From Thuidium tamariscinum (taxonomy: Eukaryota > Streptophyta > Bryopsida > Hypnales > Thuidiaceae): a stretch of 64,000 nucleotides of DNA. Below, piece after piece: positions 34,517-46,119 of the stretch (its first letter is position 1; the number at the start of each line of letters is the position of its first letter). The position numbers and the translations under genes are program-made. The notes under the pieces were generated by a model, which was given only the letters and a program-made list of their open reading frames with translations, was not told where the DNA came from and did not search any database. Location: NCBI GenBank assembly GCA_947034885.2, contig OX344750.2, forward strand, positions 35,822,821-35,886,820, written 5' to 3'.

Positions 34517-36653
34517 TATCATTTCCAATGCAATGAAAAATAATATAATATAAAGAACCAAAGGACCTCAACAAACTCAATAGAGTATAACTTCTCATTT
34601 TCCACAGCTTTAAACCCTTTTTTTGATTTTTTAGTTTTTAAATTTATTTTTATAACTTTTCATCTTTCATTGTATACATATTATGAACTGGAATAGAACC
34701 CTAAACTGTTGAAGTAGGCAATTTCAGCATGGTTAGGGGCACCTTATTTTTTTCTTCAAAAACAACAACAAACATTTCCATATTAGTAATAGCAATTAGA
34801 AGTACAATTAACAAGTGAATTTTTTTTTCAATTTAAGAATAAAAATAGAAATAAGGACAAACATGAAATTGGTGTGAAATTTTTTTAAATTAGAATTTTG
34901 GATATGAAATGCAATTAGTGTGAATTTCCAAAGTGGAATTCCCAAGGCTACATGTGAGCCTACATTGGTTACTATTGCACTGATGCTAAAGTACGAGCTT
35001 AGAAATGCAAGCATGCAAACCTTGAATCTAGATGTAAATAGGTATTCCATAACCATTGAAGTTGCCTAAAATATAGCCATATCCTATATCCATAGCAGGT
35101 GCTTGTAATATAAGTACCTATCACACAACCACTTACAACATAGATATCCTATAACCATATAAGGCCGCTATAACATAGGCATCTATAATATAGGAGCTTA
35201 GGCTCGTTAGCTTATGGTCTCAAAATCCTTGCTTTACATGCTAGCAACCTTCAAGGGATCCAAAATAGTAATAAACCCACAAATGATCACATCTAGATTC
35301 TTGCCTAGGATGAAGAAATTGAGGATTTTGATGTACTCCTTCTCAATATTAAAGCCAAATATTCATGTATTGTACATATTTAAAGCACTTTGAAAATTAA
35401 CAACTTATTCATAGAATTTTTCAATAAAGCATGTAGATTTAAATTCTTGAATGAAGCAATTTTATCACCAAAGTCAATAGCCTTAAGTTTTCTCCATATA
35501 TAGTACATGCATTTAGCATTCCCTCTTTCTACATTTCTCCTAAAAGTCATTTATTAGACATTTTAGATTCTTGGTGTCATTCTTGAGTTAGAGTGCATTT
35601 GAATCTTTTTTCTATTGCCACTAAGATTCATTAACAGCTAAAGTTCCTTGACAATATATTTTCATCAAAATTGCTCCAAAAGAGTAAATCACTAGTTTGA
35701 ATGAGATATCAATGGAAAAAATTTCAAAAATTTATACTAAGTGGATTGCAAGATATTAGAGTTTGAATTGACCAAAATTCTTTTGGGGGCTATGTAAAAA
35801 AACAAGCAACTAGACTTTCCAAGCTCACATTTGTATGAAAAATGTCCAAATAGGTAGTGCTTCTTTGGATTCATTTTTCAAGTCAAGTTTGCTATATGCT
35901 TGTAAAATTTGAAATCATTTTGAATTGTACAACTTATAGGGAAAAATAAATAAATAGAAAGAAGTAGATAATGTTTTAAAATTGAAAATTGAAAATTAAG
36001 TAAATTAAAAGACTTCAAAGTTTATTTCCATATAGAGAATCCATATTTGCTCACAAATTAAAATTCTTAATACTTTTTGCTTCATTGATCAAAATGGATT
36101 GATTCAAAGCTATACATGTATATATAAATCTAAAAAACTAATTTCAATTTTTTTCTAATAAAGTGATTTTTTCAGATTTGCCTAAAGTGCCCTAGGCCTC
36201 AAGTTGAGAAAGAAACAATTGATATCCTGCAATAACTTTTTCACTATGTAGTCAAGAGTTATGAAAATTGTTGGGCCTTAAAAATATTCATCATCTACAT
36301 GTTGTGTGAAAATTTTAAAGAACAATAAAATCTCTAGTCATATGTACTTGCCCAAAATTTCTTTGCTGCCAAAAAATGCACCTTAGTTGGTCCTTTAGAG
36401 GTTAAAAATGAAATTTGTCATCTAATAATAACAATGATATACATCATTAGAAGAGATTTCAAGAAATAGAGGGCCATTCTAGGCCTATTTCCCTTGCTCT
36501 TCTCAAAGCAACAAGGAAATAGTTGACTGCTATTAGAGTCATGGGTACTAAGAAAATTATTTTTGAATTACAAAAAAATCATTATATTTAATATTGTATG
36601 GAAACTCATAGTCTTGTATAGAGTTGAATCTCATCTAATGAGTTGTAATTAGA

Positions 36654-36946
36654 TTATAGGTGCACACAAAAGGTGAGCCCTTCAAAATGTGTTACTTCTC
36701 TAAAACACACATCATCACTTTTATTGGTAACATTTTTTAAATCAATGTATAGTTGTGTAAAAGAAACGATTTTTGAACCTCTTCTAAAAAAGTGATTTGC
36801 CCCTTTGTAACTTTTGCAAATGGTATCCATAAGCCACATTGTATAGTGTGTTGAAATTTCCTTTTATTTATATGAAAATCTGACAAATCTAATAATAATA
36901 GTAACTAGGCAAAATAGAGGAAAGTGGAAAGCCTACCTTACCTTAA
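36654..36946. mobile_element. Old family D-like MITE inside the left arm
   Basis: The ends TAGGTGCACACAAAAGGTGA and AAAGCCTACCTTACCTTA resemble those of the element at 27658-27933. The interior has TAACTTTTGCAAATGGTATC, close to TAACTTTTGCATACGGTATC there. The same copy is in the right arm (about 43722-44010), so it predates the inverted duplication. Confidence 0.5.
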
Positions 36947-38700
36947 AACATGGAAGATGTTTACACTAAATTATACTAAATTAGATTGCCTTATTCCCAA
37001 AAAATTCCTACACAAGCAATCAAACTCAACAAATATAGTAGATGGACCCATTCGTAACTAATGCCCCATCCACAATCAATAGGGTACTATAATTCCAACT
37101 AAGGTTGAAATGGATTTCCATTTTCTCCTTGGAAGGTGTGTTTTTGTACTTTTCAAGGTTTGAACTAATAAACTCATGACATATAAGTGAACAAGAAAGT
37201 AGGAATCAATGAGTAGAAAAGTGTTTTTTGAATTATTGAAATTGGATGACTCTAGGTGTTGGTCAGAGGTCAAGCCCAAATTTTGCCTTTCAAAATTTAT
37301 AGTAATTTCGATCCAAGAGATAAAATAACAAATCTTTTTACAATCCTCATTACTTTTGTCAATGCACCTCTAAAAATACTTGCTATGCCTTGGACTACCC
37401 TAGATCATGCCTATATGTGCTTGTTTGATCAATTATGGGTCCTACCACCATATTTCTACAAATATTTCGATTTGTACGCATGGAGGTTTGTGAGTCCCAA
37501 TTAAAGCAACACCTAATTCAAAAGTATGCATTCATGTACAATAACAATAAATATTTATATAGTGTCAAATGCAAAGAAATTAGTATGAAGCAATGTGATT
37601 TCACTATTTAGAATAGATTTTAGAACCTATCCTAGTTTAGATTCTAGAACATTATACAATAGAACCTTTCTAATTCAATAGGCCTTAGATTGGTCATATA
37701 CATAGAGTTACAGAGGTTTATTCACTTAGAACATGTCAGATTTAGTCACAAACTTTTTAATTTGGCCCAATCTGGGATGGGGCTGATATATTGAATTAGA
37801 GAGGTTATATTGTAGGCCAAGGAGGTAAGGTAAGAGGCTCATAATCCGCTTATTTAACAGTGTGACTAACTTTCCCATCTATTTCTTGAGATGGGAATAT
37901 TTTTAGCATATTTTTCAGTCAAGGAAAAATAGGTGAGGAATCCAATACAAGTCATTTCATATTTTTGAAGCATTATTGAATTAGTTATGAATTTTCAAAC
38001 ATAGTTTGGCATAGGGCCCTATTTGTGATTAGTAGGCTTTGCAAACCCATACATGCTCAGTTTGAAAAAAATCTGGCTTGGTTCAAAAACTGGCACTGCA
38101 ACATGTAAAAAGTAATAGAATTTGTTCCTAAATGCACCCCTTTTCTAAAACTGAAATGAATGCTTGAGTAAATCATTATTTTAAATTTTTTTACACTTGA
38201 AAGAAGGTTGTTCATTAACCAATTCTTATTTTGAATATAATTAGTAGACACCTATCTAGTTAGTTAGGAATGAGCCCATTGGGACTCTGAAACCATCCAT
38301 CCAACTAGTAAAAAATAAATTCTAGCATGCTTCAATGTAATCCACAATTAGTTCATTTTTCTCACAATCAACTATCCATTTCAGAGCCTCCCAATGGACA
38401 GGTGCAAAAGCCTGAGCGGTTTATGAGCCCTCTCGTATTCTAGGGCATTCTATGGCATAACTGGGACCCAAAGAGCTTCTGTACACATGGCGCTTTGCAA
38501 TGCTGTGATTGGTGGAATGACTTTCGTCTTCCTGAGGGATCAGGCAGCCTTATTCAGTACCTTATTGGTGTCCTGGTTTCCCTTCTTCAGTTTTCATTGT
38601 TGTCAAATTTCAAGGGGAAAAAAGCAGTTTTCCGGGTGGACTTCCACCCGGTACAGTAGATCAGTTCCACAGTGTACAACTTGCTCCCTATTAACTTTAA

Positions 38701-39108
38701 GGTAGTCGGCTCTGTAATGGACCATGTAAGGGCTGGGCCCCATTTTTCATGTATTCACTTGAATGGAAATATTTATAGCCCATTTTTCAGAATAAGAGAA
38801 ATTGATGAGGAATCTAACACAAGTAGTTTCATAATTTTTGAAGCATTTTTGAATTAGTTATGAATTTTTAAAGAGATGTGCCATAGGTCCCTATTTTATG
38901 TCTCTAGGTCTTCCATGAATGGTTCACTTGCAATTTCTTAAGAAAGATGGAAAATGAAAGAGCATGGTTGGCTCTCACTATTCCCAATGCATCTTTCCTT
39001 GATTCAATCAATGAATGTGGAAGTCCATTTAAAAACCACCTATTGTCCATTTTACAGCCTTTTCTGGGGTCCATTCTTAATGCCTACTCCAGTTTAGAGC
39101 CCACTACC
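38701..39108. mobile_element. Insertion private to the left arm, TIR GGTAGTCGGCTC
   Basis: It begins GGTAGTCGGCTC and ends GAGCCCACTACC, flanked by TAA on the left and TTA on the right. The right arm has CTTTAACTTATG (read on the minus strand at about 41966-41977) at the corresponding place, so about 408 bp are missing there. The tip pattern TAA-GGTAG...CTACC-TTA is shared with the family D MITE at 27658. Its interior (about 38790-38900) resembles another part of the arm (about 37900-38010). Confidence 0.7.
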
Positions 39109-39160
39109 TTATGTGTTGAAGCTATTTGCACTCCAATCAAGCAAGCAGAAAGGACGTTAA

Positions 39161-39886
39161 CCCTTAAACGCCGGGCCTATAGCCACTGGTTTCAGGACTC
39201 ACTGTCCGTCACCCAGTTTGTTGCCATTTTCTAACCAGATTTGTATGAAATTTTTTATTTTATTTTTCAGAGATGAAAATACATGTCCTATATACTTCAC
39301 AAAAATTTCAGATTTTTTTGAGGAAAATTGTATTTTCTGTAATTTTTTGAAGAAAAAATGAAGAAAAAATCATATAAAATAGAAAATAATCTCAAAAAAT
39401 CTGAAAATTTCACCATGTGTGAAAAATACAGTGGAAATCATCATGGTGTAAACTAATTTGCCGTGTACATCTATAATTAGAATGCAATGGACATTAAAAA
39501 TACAGCTAAAGTTCAAACTGCAATAAAATATTCAATTTTACGAATTTTTTCAAAATTTCAATTGGAAAAGAAACTAGAGTAGAGGACCTCCATTTCATTA
39601 GTTGGGCTCAAATTCAAAAAATGTCGTTTTCAAAGAGAAATTTCAGATTTACTCTATTTCTCAAAATACACTAAAATGACAAATTTTGCCATCCGTTTTC
39701 CTTCATTATTTCTCAATTACATGAAAAAAAACATCAATTACACTAAGAATTCACTTAGACACTCTTTGTAACTCAACATGAAAAGTCATTGGAAAAAAAA
39801 TGGATGAAAAAAGTACTGTTCAGCCCTTCTAGTGGCTTGGAGAAGTCATTCGTAAGCCACAGAATGGCGCCGCCGGCGCTTAGGGG
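39161..39886. mobile_element. TTAA-flanked piggyBac-like element, third subfamily, with an empty site in the other arm
   Basis: TTAA at 39157-39160, then CCCTTAAACGCCGGGCC; the right end CCGCCGGCGCTTAGGGG is followed by TTAA at 39887-39890. It is 726 bp. The right palindrome arm carries the undisturbed target CTACCTTAACGTCC (41915-41928), with one TTAA only, so TTAA was duplicated on insertion. The interior is AT-rich with no transposase frame. The left 200 bp match 60964-61160. Confidence 0.92.
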
Positions 39887-39923
39887 TTAAGGTAGAAGCA
39901 CCAGAAACTGGTTGTTTAATCTA

Positions 39924-40535
39924 TTTTCAAGCACATAGTGAGGAGGAAGAGCTCGTGGAAATTTTTCCCACGGAAGAAGAAGATAGGAAAATGTGGGGAT
40001 TGCTAATTTTTGAGAATTTCACTCTTGAAATTGAAAATATTGTGAATTTTGGGAGCCAGAAATGACTCTTCACCAAGTAGCAACGTCTAGAGTCTTCCAA
40101 AACCTATCATTCTTGTCATAACCTTAGTAGTCCCAACCTTGGAAAGGACAGGGAAAAAAAATCCCAATCTTGAGTTCTGCCTTAACATTGGAAATAGAGC
40201 CCCTCCATGTTAGGTACTGGATGTGGTTGATAATCTTTGCTTCTACCTTAAATTGTATGATGCCAGGTCCCTTTCCAAAACAACGCAAATCCTAAAACAT
40301 AATGTCTATCTAATGGTACCAGGCACTGTAGCTTACCGCAGGCCACCACAATGCAACTCCAAAGAGGCAGTACTAGCATCCCCAAGGCTGCACTTCAAAG
40401 CCACACTTTGAACATTCTGGACCACCAATCGTCTTTGAACATTTTGGACCACCAACCTTCCTCGGACAAGGAAGATCTGGGGTCCAAAATGTTTAAAATG
40501 TTGCAACTTCCAAGTGCTTCCAAGTGCAGTGCAGC
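39924..40535. other. Block present only in the left arm (insertion or opposite-arm deletion)
   Basis: Between GTTTAATC and CAGCCGTGGGG the left arm has about 610 extra bases compared with the right arm. It contains two direct copies of TTTGAACATTTTGGACCACC (about 40408-40455, one base different) and an inverted GGTCCAAAATGTTTAAA. No clear inverted ends were found, so an insertion is not proven. Confidence 0.5.
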
Positions 40536-40930
40536 CCAGCCGTGGGGATGCTCCCACCGCCTTGCCAAGGAAACCCTAAACCTAGACTATCTTCCCCAAC
40601 GATTCCATCACTAGCCTACTGTAACATAGTGAGCCCCATTTTTTCCTCGTGGCTCACTCCCTGTGGCAAGTGTACCAGCCCCCTGTGCTGCAGTGACTGA
40701 ACTGATTCCACAGCAGAATCCATCAAGCCAACCATGGCCTCCCAAACTCCCGAAGGAAACAAGGACACACGCACGGCTCTTGTTTCCATTGTTCGTGGAA
40801 ACCGAGTTTGCACAAGTGGCAAGAACAGGTTGAAAGAGGGGGAAAAAAATGAGAGGGCTGGGGAGCTGGTTGGTCCGGGGGAGCCAAACGTGACTTCCAC
40901 CAGCCAAAAAACGGAAGAAGGGAGAGTACC

Positions 40931-41532
40931 AATATTTCACCATTATTGAAACAACATGACAAATACAAAATAGACACTTGAGGTTGTTTGAGCAATGCGA
41001 CAAATAATATTGAATCAATGTTTTGAATCAAAGGTCTTGTGTCAATAATTTGAATATGGTGATGTAGGAATATTGAATCTACAATTATTTGAAGGTATTA
41101 TTTCTACATTTTTAATATGGTGTTGTAGAATATTCAATCAACAATTACTCAAAGGTATTGTTTCACATTTTTCAATATGGTGGTGTAGAATATTGGATCA
41201 ATGATTATTTATGGTTGAATTCTTGAAAATCATCTTCTACAAGGATTTCTCAAGACTTATAAAAAAAAAGTGGTCACCTCATTCTGTGCTTGTCAAGGGA
41301 AAACTGCCTCCAACTATGTTTGAACGGTCTTCGGTGTTTTCACCATAGGTGTCAAGGGATTCCGACCTATTTTAAGCCCAAGTTGGCCTAGCCTCGAGGT
41401 GTGAAGCAGCCCTTGCAGCCGGCCAGCCTGACAGTGATCCTGTAATTTTGTCAACTTGGCTCCCTTACTTCCAGTAAGATTCTCCGTTCAGTTCGACCCT
41501 CCCATGGAACTCATGGCTGCTCTAAAAGTAAG
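40931..41532. other. Spacer of the giant inverted repeat with a 61-bp tandem array
   Basis: This unique stretch lies between the arms. Copies starting with AATATGGTG at 41053, 41114 and 41174 form an imperfect tandem repeat of 60-61 bp and about 2.7 units, ending near 41215. No coding frame is seen. Confidence 0.8.
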
Positions 41533-44500
41533 GTACTCTCCCTTCTTCCGTTTCTTAGTGTTTTCTTGGCTGGTGGAAGTCACGTTGGGCTCCCCCTGAC
41601 CAACCAGCTCCCCAACCCTCTCATTTTTTTTTCCACAAACAATGGAAACAAGAGCCGTGCGTGTGTCCTTGTTTCCTTCGGGAGCCAGCCAGCGTTTGGG
41701 AGGCCATGGTTGGCTTGATGGATTCTGCTGTGGAATCAGTTCAGTCACTGCAGCACAGGGGGCTGGTACACTTGCCACAGGGAGTGAGCCACGAGGAAAA
41801 AATGGGGCTCACTGTGTTACAGTAGGCTAGTGATGGAATCGTTGGGGAAGATAGTCTAGGTTTAGGGTAGCATCCCCACGGCTGGGAGATTAAACAAACA
41901 GTTTCTGGTGCTTCTACCTTAACGTCCTTTCTCCTTGCTGGATTGGAGTGCAAATAGCTTCAACACATAAGTTAAAGTTAATAGGGAGCAAGTTGTACAC
42001 TGTGGAACTGATCTACTGTACTGGGTGGAAGTCCACCCAGAAAACTGCTCTTTCCCCTTGAAAACAATGAAAACTGAAGAAGGGAAACCAGGACACCAAT
42101 CAGATACTGAATAAGGCTGCCTGATCCCTCAGGAGGACGAAAGTCATTCCACCAATCACAGCATTGGAAAGCGCCATGTGTACAGAAGCTCTTTGGGTCC
42201 CAGTTATGCCATAGAATGCCCCTAGTAAGTTATAGGAGAGGGCTCATCAACCGCTCAGGCTTTTGCACCTATCCATTAGGAGGCTCTGCAATGGATAATT
42301 GATTGTGAGAAAAATGAACTAATTGTGGATTACATTGAAGCATGCTAGAATTTGTTTTTTACTAGTTGGATGGATGGTTTCAGAGTCCCAATGGGCTCAT
42401 TCCTAACTAACTAGATAGGTGTCTACAAATTATATTCAAAATAAAAATTGGTTGATGAACAACCTTCTTTCAATTGTTAAAAAATTTAAAATAATGATTT
42501 ACTCAAGCATTCATTTCAGTTTTAGAAAAGGGACGCATTTAGGAACAAATTCTATTACTTTTTACATGTTGCAGTGCTAGTTTTTGAACCAAGCCAGATT
42601 TTTTTCAAACTGAGCATGTATAGGTTTGCAAAGCCTACTAATCACAAATAGGACCCTATGCCAAACTATGTTTGAAAATTCATAACTAATTCAATAATGC
42701 TTCAAAAAATATGAAATGACTTGTATTGGATTCCTCACCTATTTTTCCTTGACTAAAAACTACGCTGAAAATATTCCCATCTAAGGAAATAGATAGGAAA
42801 GTTAGTCACGGTGTTAAATAAGCGAATTATGAGCCTCTTACCTTACCTTATTGGCCTACAATATAACCTTTCTAAGTCAATGTATCAACCCCATCTTGGA
42901 TTGGGCCAAATAAAGAAGTTTGTGACTAAATCTGACCCATTCTAAGTGAATAAACCTCTGTAACTCTATGTATATGACCAATTTAGGGCCTATTGAATTA
43001 GAGAGGTTCTAGTAAACAATGTTCTAGAATCTAAACTAGGATAGGTTCTAAAATCTATTCTAAATAGTTATATCACATTGCTTCATACTAATTTCCTTGC
43101 ATTTGACACTATATAAATATTTATTGTTATTGTACAAGAATGCATACTTTTGAATTAGGTGTTGCTTTAATTGGGACTCACAAACCTCCATGCATACAAA
43201 TCGAAATATTTGTAGAAATATGGTAGTAGGACCTATAACTGATAAAACAAGCACGTATAGGCATGATTTAGGGTAGTGCAAGGCATAGCAAGTATTTTTA
43301 GAGGTGCATTGACAAAAGTAATGAGGATTGTAAAAAGATTTGTTATTTTTTCTCTTGAATTGAAATTACTATAAATTTTGAAAGGCAAAATTTGGGCTTG
43401 ACCATTGACCAACACCTAGAGTCATCCACTGATTTCAATCATTCAAAAACCATTTCTCTGCTCATTGATTCCTACTTTCTTGTTCACTTATTAGTTCAAA
43501 CCTTGAAAAGTACAAAATCATACAGTCCAAGGAGAAAATAGAAATCCATTTCAACCTTAGTTGGAATTATAGTACCCTATTGATTGCAGATGGGGCATTA
43601 GTTACAAAATGGGTCTGTCTACTATATTTGTTGACTTTGACTGCTTGTGTAGAAAATTTTTGGGAGTAAGGCAATCTAATTTTAGTATAATTTAGTGTAA
43701 TCATCTTCCATTTTTTAAGGTAAGGTAGGCTCTCCACTTTTTGCTATTCTACCTAATTACTATTATTATTAGATTTGTCAAATTTTCAAATAAATAAAAG
43801 GAGGTTTCATCACACTATACAATGAGGTTGATGGATACCATATGCAAAAGTTACAAAGGGTCAAATTACTTTTTTAGAAGAGGTTCGAAAATCGTTTCTT
43901 CTACACAACTATACATTGATTTAAAAAATGTTACCAATGAAAGTGATGATGTTTGTTTTTAGATGAGTAGCACATTTGGAAGGGCTCACCTTTTGTGTGC
44001 ACCTATAATCATCACTTATTACAACTCATTAGATGAGATTCAACTCTACACAAGACTATGAATTCTCACACAATATTAAATATAATGATTTCTATTTTTT
44101 TTAATTCAAAAATAATTTTTCTTAGTATCTATGACTCTAATAGTAGTCAACTATTTCCTTATTGCTTTGAGAATAGCGAGGGAAATAGGCCTAGAATGGC
44201 CCTCTATTTCTTGAAATATCTTCTAATGATGTATATTGTTGTTATTATTAGACGACAAATTTCATTTTTAACCTCTAAAGGATCAACTAAGGTGCATTTT
44301 TTGGCAACAAAGAAATTTTGGGCAAGTACATGTGACTAGAGATTGTATTGTTGTTCGTTAAAATTTTCACACAACATGTAGATGATGAATATCTTTAAGG
44401 CTCAACAATTTTCATAACTTTTGACTACATAGTGAAAAAGTTATTCTAGGATATCAATTGTTTCTTTCTCAACTTGAGGCCTGGGGCACTTTGGGCAAAT

Positions 44501-45947
44501 CTGAAAAAATCATTTTATTAGAAAAAAATTGAAATTAATTTTTTAGATTATATATACATGTATAGCTTTGAATCAATCCATTTTGATTAATGAAAGAAAA
44601 GTTATTAAGAGTTTGAATTTGTGAGCAAATATGGATTCTCTATATTGAAATAAACTTTGAAGTCCTTAGTTTAACTTAATTTTCAATTTTCAATTTAAAA
44701 CATTATCTACTTCTTTCTATTTACTTTTTTTTTCCTATATGTTGTACAATTCAAAATGATTTCAAAATTTTCAAGCATATAGCAAACTTGACTCGAAAAA
44801 TGAATCCAAAGAAGCACCACCAATTTGGACATTTTTCATACAAATGTAAGCTTGGAAAGTCTAGTTGCTTGGTTTTTTACATAGCCCCCAAAAGAATTTT
44901 GGTGAATTCAAACTCTAATATCTTGCAATCTACTTAGTAGAAATTTTTGAAACTTTTTCCACAATTGATATCTTATTCAAACTAGTGATTTACAAGATCT
45001 TGTGGTTATATGTGTCAAAAAAATGCTTTTTTTAACAAGGTTTGGTACTTGTACTAGAAATGGCTCTTTTAGAGCGGTTTTGATGAAAATATATATTGTC
45101 AAGGAATTTTAGAGGCTGTTAATGAATCTTAGTGGCAATAGAGAGAAGATTCAAATGCACTCTAGCTCAAGAATGACACCGAGGATTTAAAGAGTCTAAT
45201 AAATGACTTTTAGGAGAAATGTAGAAAGAGGGAATGCTAAATGCATCTACTATATATGGAGAAAACTTAGGGCTATCAACTTCGGTGATAAAATTGCTTC
45301 ATTCAAGAATTTAAATCTACATGCTTTATTGAAAAATTCTATGAATAAGTTGTTAATTTTCAAAGTGCTTTAAATATATACAATATATGAATATTTGGCT
45401 TTAATATTGAGAAGGAGTACATCAAAATCCTCAATTTCTTCATCCTAGGCAAGAATCTAGATGTGATCATTTGTGGGTTTATTACTATTTTGGATCCCTT
45501 GAAGGTTGCTAGCATGTAAAGCAAGGATTTTGAGACCATAAGCTAACGAGCCTAAGCTCCTATATTATAAATGCCTATGTTATAGCGGCCTTATATGGTT
45601 ATAGGATATCTATGTTGTAAGTGGTTGTGTGATAGGTACTTATATTACAAGCACCTGCTATGGATATAGGATATGGCTATATTTTAGGCAACTTCAATGG
45701 TTATGGAATACCTATTTACATCTAGATTCAAGGTTTGCATGCTTGCATTTCTAAGCTCGTATTTTAGCATGAGTGGAATAGTAACCAATGTAGGCTCACA
45801 TGTAGCCTTGGGAGTTCCACTTTGGAAATTCACACTAATCACATGTCGTATTGAAAATTCTAATTTAAAAGAATTTCACACCAATTTCATGTCTGTCCTA
45901 ATTTTTATTTTATTTTTAAATTGAATAAAAAATTCACTTGCTAATAC
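41533..45947 (-). repeat. Right arm of the giant inverted repeat
   Basis: It is the reverse complement of 34808-40930 without the three left-arm blocks. Inner end GGTACTCTCCC at 41533; outer end AAATTCACTTG at about 45947. It retains the empty TTAA site at 41919-41922. Flanks outside the two outer ends (left TTAA, right CTAATAC) do not give a clear target duplication, so a single long-TIR transposon is not demonstrated. Confidence 0.9.
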
Positions 45948-45964
45948 TTATGTGAAAATGCTCA

Positions 45965-46119
45965 TTGGTTTTTCAAGAAAATTGGGAGTATATATGAGTT
46001 GTCAACAACAACTGCATTCACAATAATGAGTGCAGAATGACTATAAAATGACTATTTTGCACTCATTATTGTCAGTGCGGTCATTGTAGACAAGTCATTT
46101 ATAGCCCCATTTTCTTGTA
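45965..46119. mobile_element. CACTA-type MITE fragment next to the right arm
   Basis: The right end CCCCATTTTCTTGTAGTG is the complement of CACTACAAGAAAATGGGG, the typical CACTA (En/Spm) terminus. The left end is degenerate (TTCAAGAAAATTGGG). The interior has a perfect stem, ACAATAATGAGTGCA at about 46020 and its complement at about 46058. It begins within about 20 bp of the outer end of the palindrome arm. Confidence 0.65.

Larger units (their letters stand above)
34808..40930 (+). repeat. Left arm of a giant inverted repeat
   Basis: The arm begins near AACAAGTGAATTT (34808) and ends at GGGAGAGTACC (about 40930). It is the reverse complement of 41533-45947, highly similar along the whole length by eye. 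Three blocks are present only in this arm: about 38701-39108, 39161-39886 and about 39924-40535. Without them both arms are about 4.4 kb. The arm carries short open frames that are mirrored in the other arm, but substitutions between them change many residues, so they do not look like selected genes. Parts of the arm recur elsewhere (about 14820, 61390-61990), marking it as repetitive DNA. Confidence 0.9.

Noticed and set aside
34808..35056. An 82-codon minus-strand frame mirrored by a 76-codon plus-strand frame at 45697-45924
   Set aside because: Both copies exist because they lie in the two arms of the inverted repeat. Differences between them change many residues and their ends differ, so there is no sign of protein-level selection.
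40611..41018. Overlapping frames of 94-135 codons on the minus strand and counterparts near 41488-41830
   Set aside because: They are in several overlapping frames of the same GC-richer part of the palindrome arms, with no family features. They look like chance open frames.
34808..45947. Reading the giant inverted repeat as a pair of retrotransposon LTRs
   Set aside because: LTRs are direct repeats, whereas these arms are inverted. No primer binding site, polypurine tract or polymerase frame lies between them.
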